Below, in pieces: positions 21,201-31,842 of a DNA stretch of 44,259 nt. A program made the position numbers and the translations under genes. Origin of the DNA: Corallochytrium limacisporum (taxonomy: Eukaryota > Opisthokonta); the NCBI GenBank assembly GCA_002811645.1, contig PDIP01000058.1, positions 54,732-98,990 on the forward strand, read 5' to 3'. The notes beneath the pieces are model-generated. The model was given only the letters and a program-made list of their open reading frames with translations, was not told where the DNA came from and searched no databases. Each line of letters opens with the position of its first letter. Positions within the stretch are counted from its first letter, which is position 1.

Positions 21201-24200
21201 ACGCGAATACGGGCGTGTAGTGGACGCCGCTGTGGACATGGACTCGGATTCTAGCGCTGTGACGCGCGTGACTGGCGATGCGCCTGCGGTTGGTGTTTCA
21301 CACCGCATACGTCTCGAGTATGATGGTTCTCAGCTTTCTCTGTATCTGTTTAATGAGGACAATGCAATGGTTTTGGCCAATAACGGAGAAAACGCACTCC
21401 GCTTGACCGTAGATGTGGACAAAGGCACACTACTGGATGTACTGGGTCGGACTCTGGCGCTGGGTGCCATTGTACAGGCGTCCCCAGATGCGTTCATTAC
21501 CGTCGATATTGATGCCGCCGAGGTCAACATCCAGCGCTTAGAATGCCCTACCAAACTTGAGGACGGGAGCACGGTAGACACCAACCAGGTGTCTTGCGAT
21601 GACGTAGCATGGTCAGCAGAATTAGCCGACAACTCTGTATGGGCCACAAATATCCAAAACAAGTTTTCTGAGGATGGTACTCTGACTTTAATGTCCAACA
21701 TTGCCACAGGCAGCAGTAATCTGGCAGAGGCTAATTATCACTCGTACCGCCTTCGCTCCGGCATTGCTGGTGGACAATTTTTGATCAATCGCATCTTTGC
21801 ACTAGATCTCGCCATTGACCGCGCTATTTCGGTGGTCGTCAATGGCGCAACCATCACAGCTCCGACGTTTGGTGCCGATCTGGCACTCACCTTCCATCCG
21901 TATGAGTTGTTCTCGGCTCCTGGCAGTGTTATTTTGGAATTTGATGCTGGTGCGGCGGCTGGTACATTCAATGTTGGAATCCGTCTTGAGTCCTCAAGCG
22001 CATTCCAGCGGGGTGGTGCCTCGGATACGACACCTGTTTGGTTTGACCGTACTTTTGAGCTCGGTAACACCTTCACGTTCCGGTTGGAGTTTTATCAAAA
22101 CTTCTTGGTGGCCACAATCACGAAAGGAGGTACGGTGGCCAATGATGTGGCCAGTATCCTCAGCCGCCTAGAACTATTTGTACCTGATTTTGACGCGTTC
22201 TTCCCTGCTGGTTTGACTCAGCCTGCGCTTCACGTCCTCGAAAACGAAGCACATGCAGATGATGTAACCGCTGCTAAGCTTGTGCTATCCAAATTCGAGG
22301 TGCAGAGCTCCAGTTCCGCGTGCGCCAGTGATTCACAACTTAACCCTGATTGCATGGCACCAGCCTACAATTGGGCCAAAAAGCCAACTTCAGCTCCGTT
22401 CCAGAATGCCGGCAAAGTCAACCTTATTGACAACGGTAACGCCATGCAATTCTCTGCCCCTGGAGGTCTAGCACGGACTTCACAGATATTTGCAGCTGCG
22501 CCAGGATTTCGGAACTTGCTGATCAGCTCAGAGTTCGCCGTAAAGGACGAGACCTCCGGCGAAGAGCCTTACGGTGCTTACGCCATGGCCCTGCAGCCCG
22601 ACGGACTGCGTCAGTTGTCTCCAGCCGTTGTGCTGGTTTCGTTTCCTGAGGGATCAACCACTGCGCGGCTTTGTGCTCTTACCGATGCCTATCTTGGTGA
22701 TTTGAAATGCCCTGACCCCAGCAGCAGCACCGGATCCATCGAAATTGATCGCAGTTCAGTGCTCAGCGGGAACCCGATCACACTGGAACTTGTCTATAGC
22801 GACTCAAGCCAAGAATTAGGAGCTTTGCTCTATTTCACTGGCTCGGACGAGTACATTGGCCTGGTGAAGATTGGAGCTATCAGCAATTTGGGCACTGCAC
22901 ACAAACTTGGCCTGACCTATGCGGTGGCCTTAGTTGCGGAGATAGACGGTCCCGCTGACGCAAGTCTGCAGCTGACCATGTTTATGAACATCCTGCTACA
23001 CAATGACTGTCCTGAGAGCTTGCGTAAGTTCGTATACCAGGCCGCGTCAGGTGTGGACTTGGGTTTTACGCCGTTCTCTGCCGATGCGAATGATGTCATC
23101 CACTATGATTCCGGCGCTACAGTGCAATCAATGCCCCTCAATTTCCTGAACAATTCGAACACGAACGAATATTTCACCCTTGATGAGCTGTTTGAGTGCG
23201 ACGGTCTGTCCACCATCGACAAAGACACCGGCTCGCTTAAAATCCTGCCAGGTACAACTGCTGAGGAAGCCGGAGCCTGTCGTGTGGCTAAAGAGATTGA
23301 CCTGAGCGGACTAGAATATGGTGAAATCTGCATGTTGGGAAAGCTGGACTCTCCGGATATGTTTGCCGATGACCTGTTACCAATCTTCTGGGGTGCGGTT
23401 GGTCTGCGTTTGCGTTTGCAAGACACAACCACCGAGAGACAGATTTTCTTCGAGGTCGACTCGTACGTGAACACAAACTTAGATGTGCCGAACCCCATCA
23501 ATCTCAAAGATCCTTTCCAATATCACTCCAGCATTAATGTGTTGGCACGTGATCAACCGTCTCAGGAGGTGAGCACCGAAACAGACGCTGAACTGCTGAG
23601 TCCCTTCACTCCGCTCAAAGATAGCACCGCGTTCTTTGACCCGCAGCCGGATTCCACTAGCTTTATTTTCCAGACTTGCGGAAAGATTGAACCACGACGC
23701 TTTGTGGTCCATACTGTACTACCCTCCTTTGCAATTGGCAATTCTGAAGGGTACTTCAATGCGCGCGAGGTGGCAGGCGATTCCCGCGAATACAGCGGTG
23801 CGAACACTCTGCTTAGTGGTTTGAATCTGCTCACAGTGTCTGCCTTTGGTCAATCCAAATTTGAAGTTTTCCAGCTGTCGTTCTCTAGTTCAACAGAAAC
23901 AAGCCGCTACGAGGCAACCGTGATAGAGAAGCTGCAGACGATTGATGATCCAAGTACGCGCAAAAGACGGCGCAGTCGTCGTCAGGCCCGGAAGGCCATG
24001 GACTCCGTATTTCAAAGGGAAGGTGACAATGTGAACATGGATATGGAAGAAGACGATACGTACCGCGGAGCATTCCATCTGAAGGAAAACTTTCTCTCCG
24101 CATGGCACGAACAGCATCAGCGTAATCTACACAATACCGGCAAGAAATACCGTCGCGATGTGACATGCACCACCACTGTGCATTCGGACTCGAGTATCTC

Positions 24201-26601
24201 TGATGCAATTTTAACCTCCCTACAGTCCGCGGCCGACGATGAAATTGTCACAGTTTGCCTGCAACCCGGCGTGACCTACATTGAAGACGTTTCCATCCCA
24301 AACGCGGCCACAGCTACGAATGTGAAATTGGTCCTGACCACCGACGGTTCAACTCACGCTATAATTGAGGCAGACACGGGCTCGGACCCTGCCCTAATTA
24401 TTGACTCACCGCAGACTGAGATTGCCAATGTAATTGTCAGGGTCGACACCACTAAGGCACAGTCGGATGACAGTATTGTTATCATAGGTGCCCCCTCAGT
24501 GACACTGAACCACGTCACGGTTCACGCGATGATCGATGCCAATGCCTGGGTTGGGACCTTTGAGGCGGTCGTGCTTGGTGTGCACCAGGACATTGTCATT
24601 TCCAATTCGTTTATCACTATCAGTGACCAGCAAGCTGCTCTCGCAGCAGCAGAGTCCAATGGTGGTGGGATGACAAACCTGACGGCCATTGCCATAGATC
24701 CCATAAATGGTGGTCAGACTGATAATTTGGACGGCCTGGTGGTGGCCAACAGTACAATCTCTAAAGGGTGGGAGTTTGGTGTTGACCTGTCGGCATCCGG
24801 ACTAACCGGTACTCCTTCACGACTGGTGACAGTGTCCAACAATTTGTTCCAGGATGTGGGAACCCCAGTGACCATTGCCTTAGACAATCATGCGGCGATA
24901 TCAATTCGCGGAAACCTTGTGTTCGCAAACTCCAGTGTCGCCGCCAACGTGATTTTTGGCGGCATCTTTGGTCCTGGGATAGCTATTGATGATGCGCTCG
25001 ATACCGCCGCCGAAAGTATCGCTATCTTTGGAAATGCGTTCCTCAGTCCGCAATCCCCTCTCATTGAAAACAACCTGGCCGCCCAGGGTATCGACGTTGA
25101 ACCTCAGGTTTACTGCAACTATCTGACCACGGGATCACCTGATGTGGCAACTTTTTATAATGGCATTACTGTCACATCTCTGTCCACCTATCTAACCAAC
25201 AGTGGCGCTTGTGTCACCATAGAGACTGCCAAGCTAGACACGTGTGCAAACGTCGATTCGGCGGCTCTGTCCCTGACCGAGGACATTCTAGAGGATGAGA
25301 GCTGCTGTGTTGAGGCGTTCATGAATCCAATCAATTTGCAGGCCGAAGCCGTCCTGTTTGACGGCTGTATCAAAAATGAGGCCACTGGTCTTGTCCAGTG
25401 CACAGGCACGTCTCAAGACCCAGCCGCAATTCGGCTCCTGACAGAGATCGACTTTAGGGAGGACAAGAATACAATCCTGGATGTAATCCTGGAAACAACA
25501 GCAGGGGATGGAGATTTCAACTTGCAGCTCGCTCGGACAGACAACGCACTGCGTCCGTTGCCAATTATGCTGAACGTTGCACCGAACTCGACAGTTACCT
25601 GTCCAAATGGAGCGCTTTCCCTGAGTGATGTTGGCTATTCCACAACCATTGCGGAGGCCAGCGAATGCGTCAATTTCCCGAGCACAGATGACAATCGCCG
25701 TGTTCGATTTGTAATTGACCCTCTTGGCACTCGCGTGACCGGCTCCTTGACGGGAGAGGCCAGTGACGGTGATTTTGTAGCCGATGGCTTCATGACTGCG
25801 TTCTATGGATCCGGCGGTGGGGTTTTCTCCATCACACTGCAGTCTACCAGCAGCTTCACCATCAAGCAGGCACGGATCATCAGCTGTACCTTTGGTCTTC
25901 CTTTTATTTCTTCGTTCACTGTCGACGATACGACTTCAGGCACTGCCTCGGACACCTTTGTTGAGCTCGATAGCAAGGACGAGGAAATTCCCGTTAAGGA
26001 GCGGCCCAACGGTGGTGTCTTGCTAAGTGGAAACTCACGCGAGATCCGCACCGTAGATAGCTACCAGATCAGTGATAGTGTTGCGGTACGCTTCGACTTT
26101 AACATTTACTTTACGAGGATTGATTATCTGAATCGTCCGGACTGCTCTGTGGACGAAACGCGTGATCTAGTTGTGACTCTGGAGGGCGACAGAGGCAATA
26201 ACCTCGAACTCCTGCGTGTCAGCCAAGGTACGCAGCCCCTACCCTCCGCCAGTTATGCGATTGACGCGTCCACATCCACTACTGACCTATTCGGTGTTCG
26301 GGAGACAATAACCTTTGGCGGTGACGAGTCCACTAACACAACCTTTGTTCCGCTGCAGAATCTAGACTTCAGTATCACGCTTGTTCAACAAACGACGCTG
26401 TCCGTGAACAGCTTGTTATCTAACCCGTTGGGCACAGCCAATGCAAATATCACAACGGAAGTGAACGACGGCTCATTAACATACCCACTTAGCATCCCTG
26501 TGAACGCAACGGATGTGGGCAATGCACGAATTCTCTTTGAAGCAGACAACAGTGACTGTATCATTGCGAATCTACGCACATTGAATGTCGTGGTGCTGTA
26601 G
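18209..26601 (+). CDS. Giant secreted protein: tandem lectin-like modules, polybasic site and beta-helix (one frameshift near 19640)
   Basis: Two overlapping frames (to 19702, and 19546-26601) read as one protein of about 2,797 residues if one base is restored near 19640. The ATG at 18209 (TACCATG) gives a signal peptide ending near SWAQS. Residues about 26-1905 look like seven divergent tandem modules of 220-300 residues. Most open with Cys, then an aromatic residue, then a Phe/Gly-rich strand. Most contain a strand pair such as HRIRLEYDGSQLSLYL or LEVSIEYKDGNLVVEV, typical of legume-lectin/concanavalin-like sandwiches. At about 1917-1928 RKRRRSRRQARK, and later KKYRRD, are convertase-type sites. 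Residues about 1985-2300 form a right-handed beta-helix of the pectin-lyase-like type (repeats such as TLNHVTVHA, DIVISNSFITIS, RLVTVSNNLFQDV), with no catalytic residues I could assign. Two more beta-rich domains follow. There is no C-terminal membrane helix, so it is probably secreted. Glycan binding or matrix function is inference. Confidence 0.82.
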
Positions 26602-26900
26602 GGGCCCTTAGAGGTTTTTTGAAATACGCCCAGCAGGCCAGGCTAACCTGAGCGTCTACTTTACATCATATTGCTATTTCTTGTCTTCCAGCCTGCCGTC
26701 CCTCTGTCCGAGTGGGCAGTCATCGGGTTGCGCGTAGGGTTACGTTTTGGTCAAGAAAAGAAATAGATCCGCTGGAATGCTGTTGGCTCTACCAGTAGTC
26801 GGCACCATGGTAGATGTTGGCTAACCAGAGAAAGGATCAATATATATATATATAGTAATTATGAAATATGAATAAACATGCTCTGATGGGATCATGACAA
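26602..26900. other. Short convergent gap between genes 3 and 4
   Basis: The 299 bases between the two stop codons contain a (TA)n run at about 26840-26854 and an AATAAA at about 26870 on the plus strand, a possible polyadenylation signal for gene 3 very close to the gene 4 stop. The two 3' UTRs probably overlap in antisense. Confidence 0.5.
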
Positions 26901-29552
26901 TCATGATGTGCTGTTCGAAGAAGTGACATCGCTAGTGTCCGTGCACACCGGATTCTCACAGCGCACGCAAAACTGTCCCGCAGGTTCCTGACACCCAACA
27001 CAGCCTTCACGGTAGCAGCACGCACAGTCATTGCGGGTGACATCAAACCAGCAGGGACAACCTGACCTCGACCGTTCGAATATATTTGAATCGATCTCAA
27101 TCTCTGGAGGAGTAGAGCCACAGTCACTAACGTCTCCATTGGTGTCGAAGTTGCATGACTCAACATTACACGGCTGGTCACACTTGCCGTCGCCGAGCCA
27201 GGACGTCAGACAACCAGGCGCACAGCGTCCGTCACAGTCCCCGTCGTCAAAGTTGCAAGCGGTAGTGAAGCAGTCCGGATCGCAGATGCCGTCGCCGAGC
27301 TTCTCCTCCGGGCAGGTAGGAGCACAGGGCTCTGATCCTTCTCCAAAGCGTGAGACACAGTCGTCGCCGTCAAAGTCACATTCTGGAGTCCAGCAGCCTG
27401 GATCACAAATCGTGTCATTCCGCCACGAGTCCGGACAGGCGAGTGAACAAATACCCAAACATGCGCCATTGTCAAAGTTGCAGGCCTCAACATTACATGC
27501 CCGGTCGCAGATCGTATCCTTCGTCCACACGATTGGACAACCCGGGGCACAATAGTCCTCACCACAGTCACCTTGGTCATAGTCACATTCTGGCTTATTG
27601 CAGGCCTCGTCACAAATTCCATTGCCAAGTGCGCATGGACATTCGCCACTGCAGTCACCTCCGTCAAATCCACAGCCAAAAGTCGAATTAGTGAAGTTGC
27701 CACCGTTTTCAGTGTCGAGCGCAAAGACAAAGTTGGCATTGTTACAGACGGGGTCGCAAGTGCCGTCGCCGATCAGGGATGGGGTACAGCCCGGAGAACA
27801 GTTGCAGTCGCCAGCATCGTAATTACACTCTTCAGAATTGCACTGGATGTGACACTGACCATCACCAATTAGCCGGAGGGGACAGAGGCTGGTGTCGCAG
27901 GTGGAAAGTCCGGCGCAATCGCCAAAATCATCCAAACCGTCAGCGCAGTCGAGGCAAGCCTCATCGCAGAAGCCATCGCCTCGTTGTAATGTAAGGCAAA
28001 AGGGACAAGAGCCCAGGTCCACGATCTCTTCCTCGCAGTCACCTTTGTCGTAATCACAGGCTTCGTTGAAGCAACCGTAGTCACATGTGCCGTCACCTAC
28101 TTGTAGACCGGTGACGCACTGAGCGGAACAGCGAGTTTCGCAGTCGCCCCCATCAAAGGTGCATTCTTCATTGTAACAAGCCACGTCGCAGACTCCATTG
28201 CCAATGAGATCCGCGCTGCAGCCAGGACTGCACATGATACAATCGCGAGTACCGGTTGGTTTACCGCTGACCGGATCTTCAGGCGTGTCATAGAAGCACT
28301 CCGGGTTGTTACAGACAGCATCACAGACCATGTTACCGCGCATGGAGTCTGTGCAGCCTGCGGCACAGTTAACACCAACGCAATCGCCATTGTCACGCAT
28401 GCAGGGCTCTGTGTCGCATTGAAGATCGCAGACACCATTGTCCAGCAGGTCTGAGCCACAGGGACAGTTAATGAAGCGCGTGCCTTCGCCTTCACAGTCA
28501 CCAAAGTCGAAGTTACACTCCTTAATGTTACACTCCAAATCACACACGCCGTCGCCTAGCCAGGACCGAAGGCAATTAAACGGGCACAAGTTTAGGCACC
28601 GTTTGTTGTCAAACTCACACGCAATTACGGTACCATTCAAGCTTTCAACTGAATTGTCGTTGTCGCACGGAGAGTCGCATTGATCATTCTTGAGCAGGCG
28701 CGGGCTGCACCCGGGACTGCAGTAGCAGTCACCGCGGTCATGTCCGCAGGCGGAAGTGTTGCACTGATCATGACAGACGCCGTCACCCAGCCATTGCGAA
28801 TCACAGCCCGGGCTGCATTCGGACTCGCACTCACCACCATCGAAGTCGCAAGCATCGTTGAAGCATCCGGCATCGCAGCGGCCATTGCCCAAGAACTCGG
28901 GTGGACAGCCAGGGGCACAGTATCCATCACAGGCGCCATCATCGTTGTCACACTCAGCAACATTGCAAGCCGCGTCACAGCGGGTATTGCGACGGCGTGT
29001 CCATGGACAGCCCGGTGCACATTGACCACCATCATCACGATCATACTGCGCTTCGGGAGCGACCATACAAGCCAAGTCGGATACGCCGTCACCGATCCAA
29101 CTTCGGTGACAATCCGTGGCGGGAAACTCGAATGAGTTGTCCCTGGATCCACAGTCCAACCGGTCCCAATCGCACTCTTCGACGTAGCAGGCCTTGTCAC
29201 ATACTTTATTGCGCAGCTCCTCATCAGTACAAGGGCACCCCGCTTGACGACGCCTCTCCTGTGGCTGTTGACCAGAAGCAACGACTGCATCATGCCCATG
29301 CAAAGCATTCAAATAGCGTTCTTTCGCCTCATGCATAACATTCACGTAACCAGGAACCGCGCCTCCATTGGTGTTGCAAACGGGAGGCAGGCCTTTCTTA
29401 CCATGGGCCCTGTACATTTTTAGTTTTGCGTCACAGTCCTTTACCCACGAACGAGATTCACGAACATGCTCTCTTTCACTTGTGGCTGAGACTTGTGTCG
29501 TGATCAAGAGCCCAGCCACGTACAGCAGTGTTACGAGTGCCTTGCCCGTCAT
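26901..29552 (-). CDS. Secreted protein with about 19 Lin-12/Notch repeats (LNR array)
   Basis: The product has 883 residues. It starts with a clear signal peptide (GKALVTLLYVAGLLITTQVSA). A spacer of about 85 residues ends at a convertase-like site QERRRQAG. Residues about 112-815 consist almost entirely of consecutive LNR modules of 30-45 residues. The pattern is C-x-x-x-C-...-GDG-x-C-D-x-x-C-...-C-x-[FY]-D-x-G-D-C, for example WLGDGVCDLECNIKECNF. LNRs are small disulphide-bonded, calcium-binding folds, which in Notch cover the cleavage site. I count about 19. The second is degenerate (GDGVSDLAC), and modules 6, 9 and 14 carry insertions. A distinct Cys cluster (CPCWFDVTRNDCACC, then CVGCQEPAGQFCVRC) ends the protein. 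There is no transmembrane segment, EGF or ankyrin region, so this is not Notch. Role unknown; calcium-dependent extracellular structure or protein shielding is inference. Confidence 0.92.
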   Translation of the reverse strand: MTGKALVTLLYVAGLLITTQVSATSEREHVRESRSWVKDCDAKLKMYRAHGKKGLPPVCNTNGGAVPGYVNVMHEAKERYLNALHGHDAVVASGQQPQERRRQAGCPCTDEELRNKVCDKACYVEECDWDRLDCGSRDNSFEFPATDCHRSWIGDGVSDLACMVAPEAQYDRDDGGQCAPGCPWTRRRNTRCDAACNVAECDNDDGACDGYCAPGCPPEFLGNGRCDAGCFNDACDFDGGECESECSPGCDSQWLGDGVCHDQCNTSACGHDRGDCYCSPGCSPRLLKNDQCDSPCDNDNSVESLNGTVIACEFDNKRCLNLCPFNCLRSWLGDGVCDLECNIKECNFDFGDCEGEGTRFINCPCGSDLLDNGVCDLQCDTEPCMRDNGDCVGVNCAAGCTDSMRGNMVCDAVCNNPECFYDTPEDPVSGKPTGTRDCIMCSPGCSADLIGNGVCDVACYNEECTFDGGDCETRCSAQCVTGLQVGDGTCDYGCFNEACDYDKGDCEEEIVDLGSCPFCLTLQRGDGFCDEACLDCADGLDDFGDCAGLSTCDTSLCPLRLIGDGQCHIQCNSEECNYDAGDCNCSPGCTPSLIGDGTCDPVCNNANFVFALDTENGGNFTNSTFGCGFDGGDCSGECPCALGNGICDEACNKPECDYDQGDCGEDYCAPGCPIVWTKDTICDRACNVEACNFDNGACLGICSLACPDSWRNDTICDPGCWTPECDFDGDDCVSRFGEGSEPCAPTCPEEKLGDGICDPDCFTTACNFDDGDCDGRCAPGCLTSWLGDGKCDQPCNVESCNFDTNGDVSDCGSTPPEIEIDSNIFERSRSGCPCWFDVTRNDCACCYREGCVGCQEPAGQFCVRCENPVCTDTSDVTSSNSTS

Positions 29553-30223
29553 TTTGTAATATTGTGTTGACTACTCACCGAAGGGACAATGGATCTCTAC
29601 GTTTTCCGCCGTCCCGTCTTCCGTTTGGTTCTATCGCTATCGTTTCAAAAAGGTGACTAGAATCTTAGAGCATGATAGATTACAATTGTGTGCGACCAAT
29701 TTTGCAGTACTGAAACAAGACTTGTATACTAAAGGTGATATTTGGCACAGGGGGTCATAGTAAGTAGAGGTCCATGTGCGGACCATTGTGTTGATGTTTT
29801 ATAGTTTGGGGTCTGATGTAGCAATCGCCGAACTAGAATTCCCTTCAAAATTTTGGTAATGATTAAGGCTCAACAACACATACTTGGTGTCCCACAGTAC
29901 ACCAATGTAACGATGGTGCCAGTAATAGTAGTTCCACAAAAGAAGTCCTGAAGACCTGAAAATCGCTCCCAAAGCCATTGACAAATAGTGACAAAGGGGG
30001 AAGGGGAAGCAGACCAGGGAAAGGTGCCTGGGTGAGTATGGCACCGGTGTGCTCCGCTTCCAGTAGCCACAGGGCAAAGCACGACGGGGACCCCTCGAGT
30101 TTGTGGGGATCCAGCATACTGAAAATACCGTAGGGAGGGCACACTGAACTTTTGAGGCGGCACACCCAACGACTCCCCCCCCCTCTTTTTCCTCTTCACC
30201 GCGAGGACAAAACGGTGGTTTGC

Positions 30224-30247
30224 TCCCCCCCCGCGGGGGGCGGGGGG
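30224..30247. repeat. GC palindrome upstream of gene 4
   Basis: C8-GCG5-CG6, with stem CCCCCCGCGGGGGG, lies about 670-695 bases upstream of the gene 4 ATG. It is the member of the G-run element set belonging to this gene. Confidence 0.45.
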
Positions 30248-30320
30248 TTAGGACGGGACAGTTCGCGAGGGGAATCAAAAGTAGAGTGAGTGCACGGCAG
30301 GTGAAGGGAGGGTGGGAGCA

Positions 30321-30336
30321 GGGAGTTTCCCCAAGC
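30321..30336 (-). promoter_or_regulatory. Shared upstream motif, copy A (gene 4)
   Basis: Read on the coding strand of gene 4 the site is GCTTGGGGAAACTCCC, 769 bases before the ATG. It matches a site upstream of gene 6 at 14 of 16 positions, in the same orientation and at nearly the same distance. The core GGGGAAACTCCC is partly palindromic. A regulatory role is inferred only from position and sharing. Confidence 0.3.
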
Positions 30337-31414
30337 AAAGCCTGGCCTGCGCTCTCGCTCCCCCTCTCCCCCCCCCACCCCAACCCCCCACTCAGCAGTG
30401 TGAGACGTCTCCTTGGCGGCGTGAGGGCTCGCGGGAGCAGTTGGAACTAAAGCCCCTCCGCCCCAACCTTTCGTGGCGCATCGGTGTGCGCCCCTTCTGA
30501 TGAAGTATTGTTTCATTTCAGTTCTGCACCTTAGTCTTGAATTCCCTGGGTACGTGTACCCTTTTCAAAGTTTTGTTCTTCTTTCGAGGCTGCAAGTCAA
30601 AAACATCCGCGGCCCCTCGTTCTGCTCGCTGGCATCGTTGTTAATGATTACTATTAGGGTACAGTTAAATCCGTACTAGAAAGAGCTCTCCTGGGAGATG
30701 AGTGATGGAATATTGCTCTGAACCCCCACGCACTATTTCGTTCCAGTACCAAACGCAAAGAGAAAAACTACGACACAAGCGACAAGCTTTACGACCGTAA
30801 AAGCCTGAGACAAGAAGCAAAATCACAGTGCGGCCCGACGGAATGAGAGTAGATGTCAGACATACTAAGAGGCGGGGAATATCTTTTGCTGTTTTATATC
30901 CCCACTGCTTAAATTCACCGGGTCCCCTCCCTTCTTGTTGTTCGTTTGCACTGTTGGCCAGCCAAACAACAATAAGACAAACTAAAGGACTATCACGGGC
31001 TCAGGCGATGCCGGAGACATATCGGTGGGTCCAAACCACTATTGGCGACAGATTTGTTTCACAGGCACACGGCAGGCTTTTGCAGATTACGGTTAACTCC
31101 TGAAACAGCCACCCATCCAAACCACAGTACACGATAACGCACAATACGATTCAGAGCACATCCCCATCGACACCACCACTTAAAAGGGAATCCCCGGGAA
31201 CAAAAAGTAGCAAACAAATTCCGCACCAATCGGGTCGGGGAGGCCCACGAAAAAAAGAAAGCCAACTGCCCCATCATCACAACCCACCTATCGGGCCCCA
31301 AACTGACGCGCCCTTCGTCCCGTCAATACCAAATGGGCGAATGGTATGAATTGAGTAGGCTTCTTTGTCTTAGTGAAGCTACTACACTGCCTTTTACCTG
31401 CACTCACTCCCGGC

Positions 31415-31435
31415 GGGGGGACTTTAAGTCCCCCC
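31415..31435. repeat. Perfect 10-bp inverted repeat
   Basis: GGGGGGACTT and AAGTCCCCCC flank a single T. The pair can fold as a cruciform. No gene ends here, so it is not an obvious terminator. Confidence 0.7.
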
Positions 31436-31769
31436 CCCTCCCCCTGGCGCGTGGAATCGCGCGCCTTTGGTACGGTTTCTCTGAAACGAAGAGACACACA
31501 CACACACGGGCGCAGATCCCCCCCTCTCCGGCGCTATCAGTGGTGTTTTCCCTGTGTTTTATATCTCATTTGTTTCTTGTCGGCTGTTGTCCTCGCACTA
31601 TCGGGGCTCATTGCCGCGTGTTCTCGTTTTGGCCTTTGTTTCACTTTCTTTACGGAAGGAGGATTGTCTCTCACACGATTGGGATCCGATCGATCACATA
31701 TGCTGGCTTGTCAGTTTGTTTGTGCTTAGTTTGGTATTCTTCGGGGCTTTTCGCCCAAGGTGTGTCTGA

Positions 31770-31842
31770 GTAAATGTGTCCGTGTGTGAATGTGTCTGTG
31801 CGTGTCTGAGGGCGTCTGTGTTCGTCCGTGTGTGTCTGCGAC
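31770..31842. repeat. Degenerate TG-rich minisatellite
   Basis: Irregular repeats of TGTGTCYGTGYGTG-like units over about 70 bases. This is simple sequence, and explains the frames reading through it. Confidence 0.7.

Noticed and set aside
26901-29552. Gene 4 as a Notch orthologue
   Set aside because: There are no EGF repeats, heterodimerisation domain, transmembrane helix or ankyrin repeats; only LNRs and an unrelated Cys cap.
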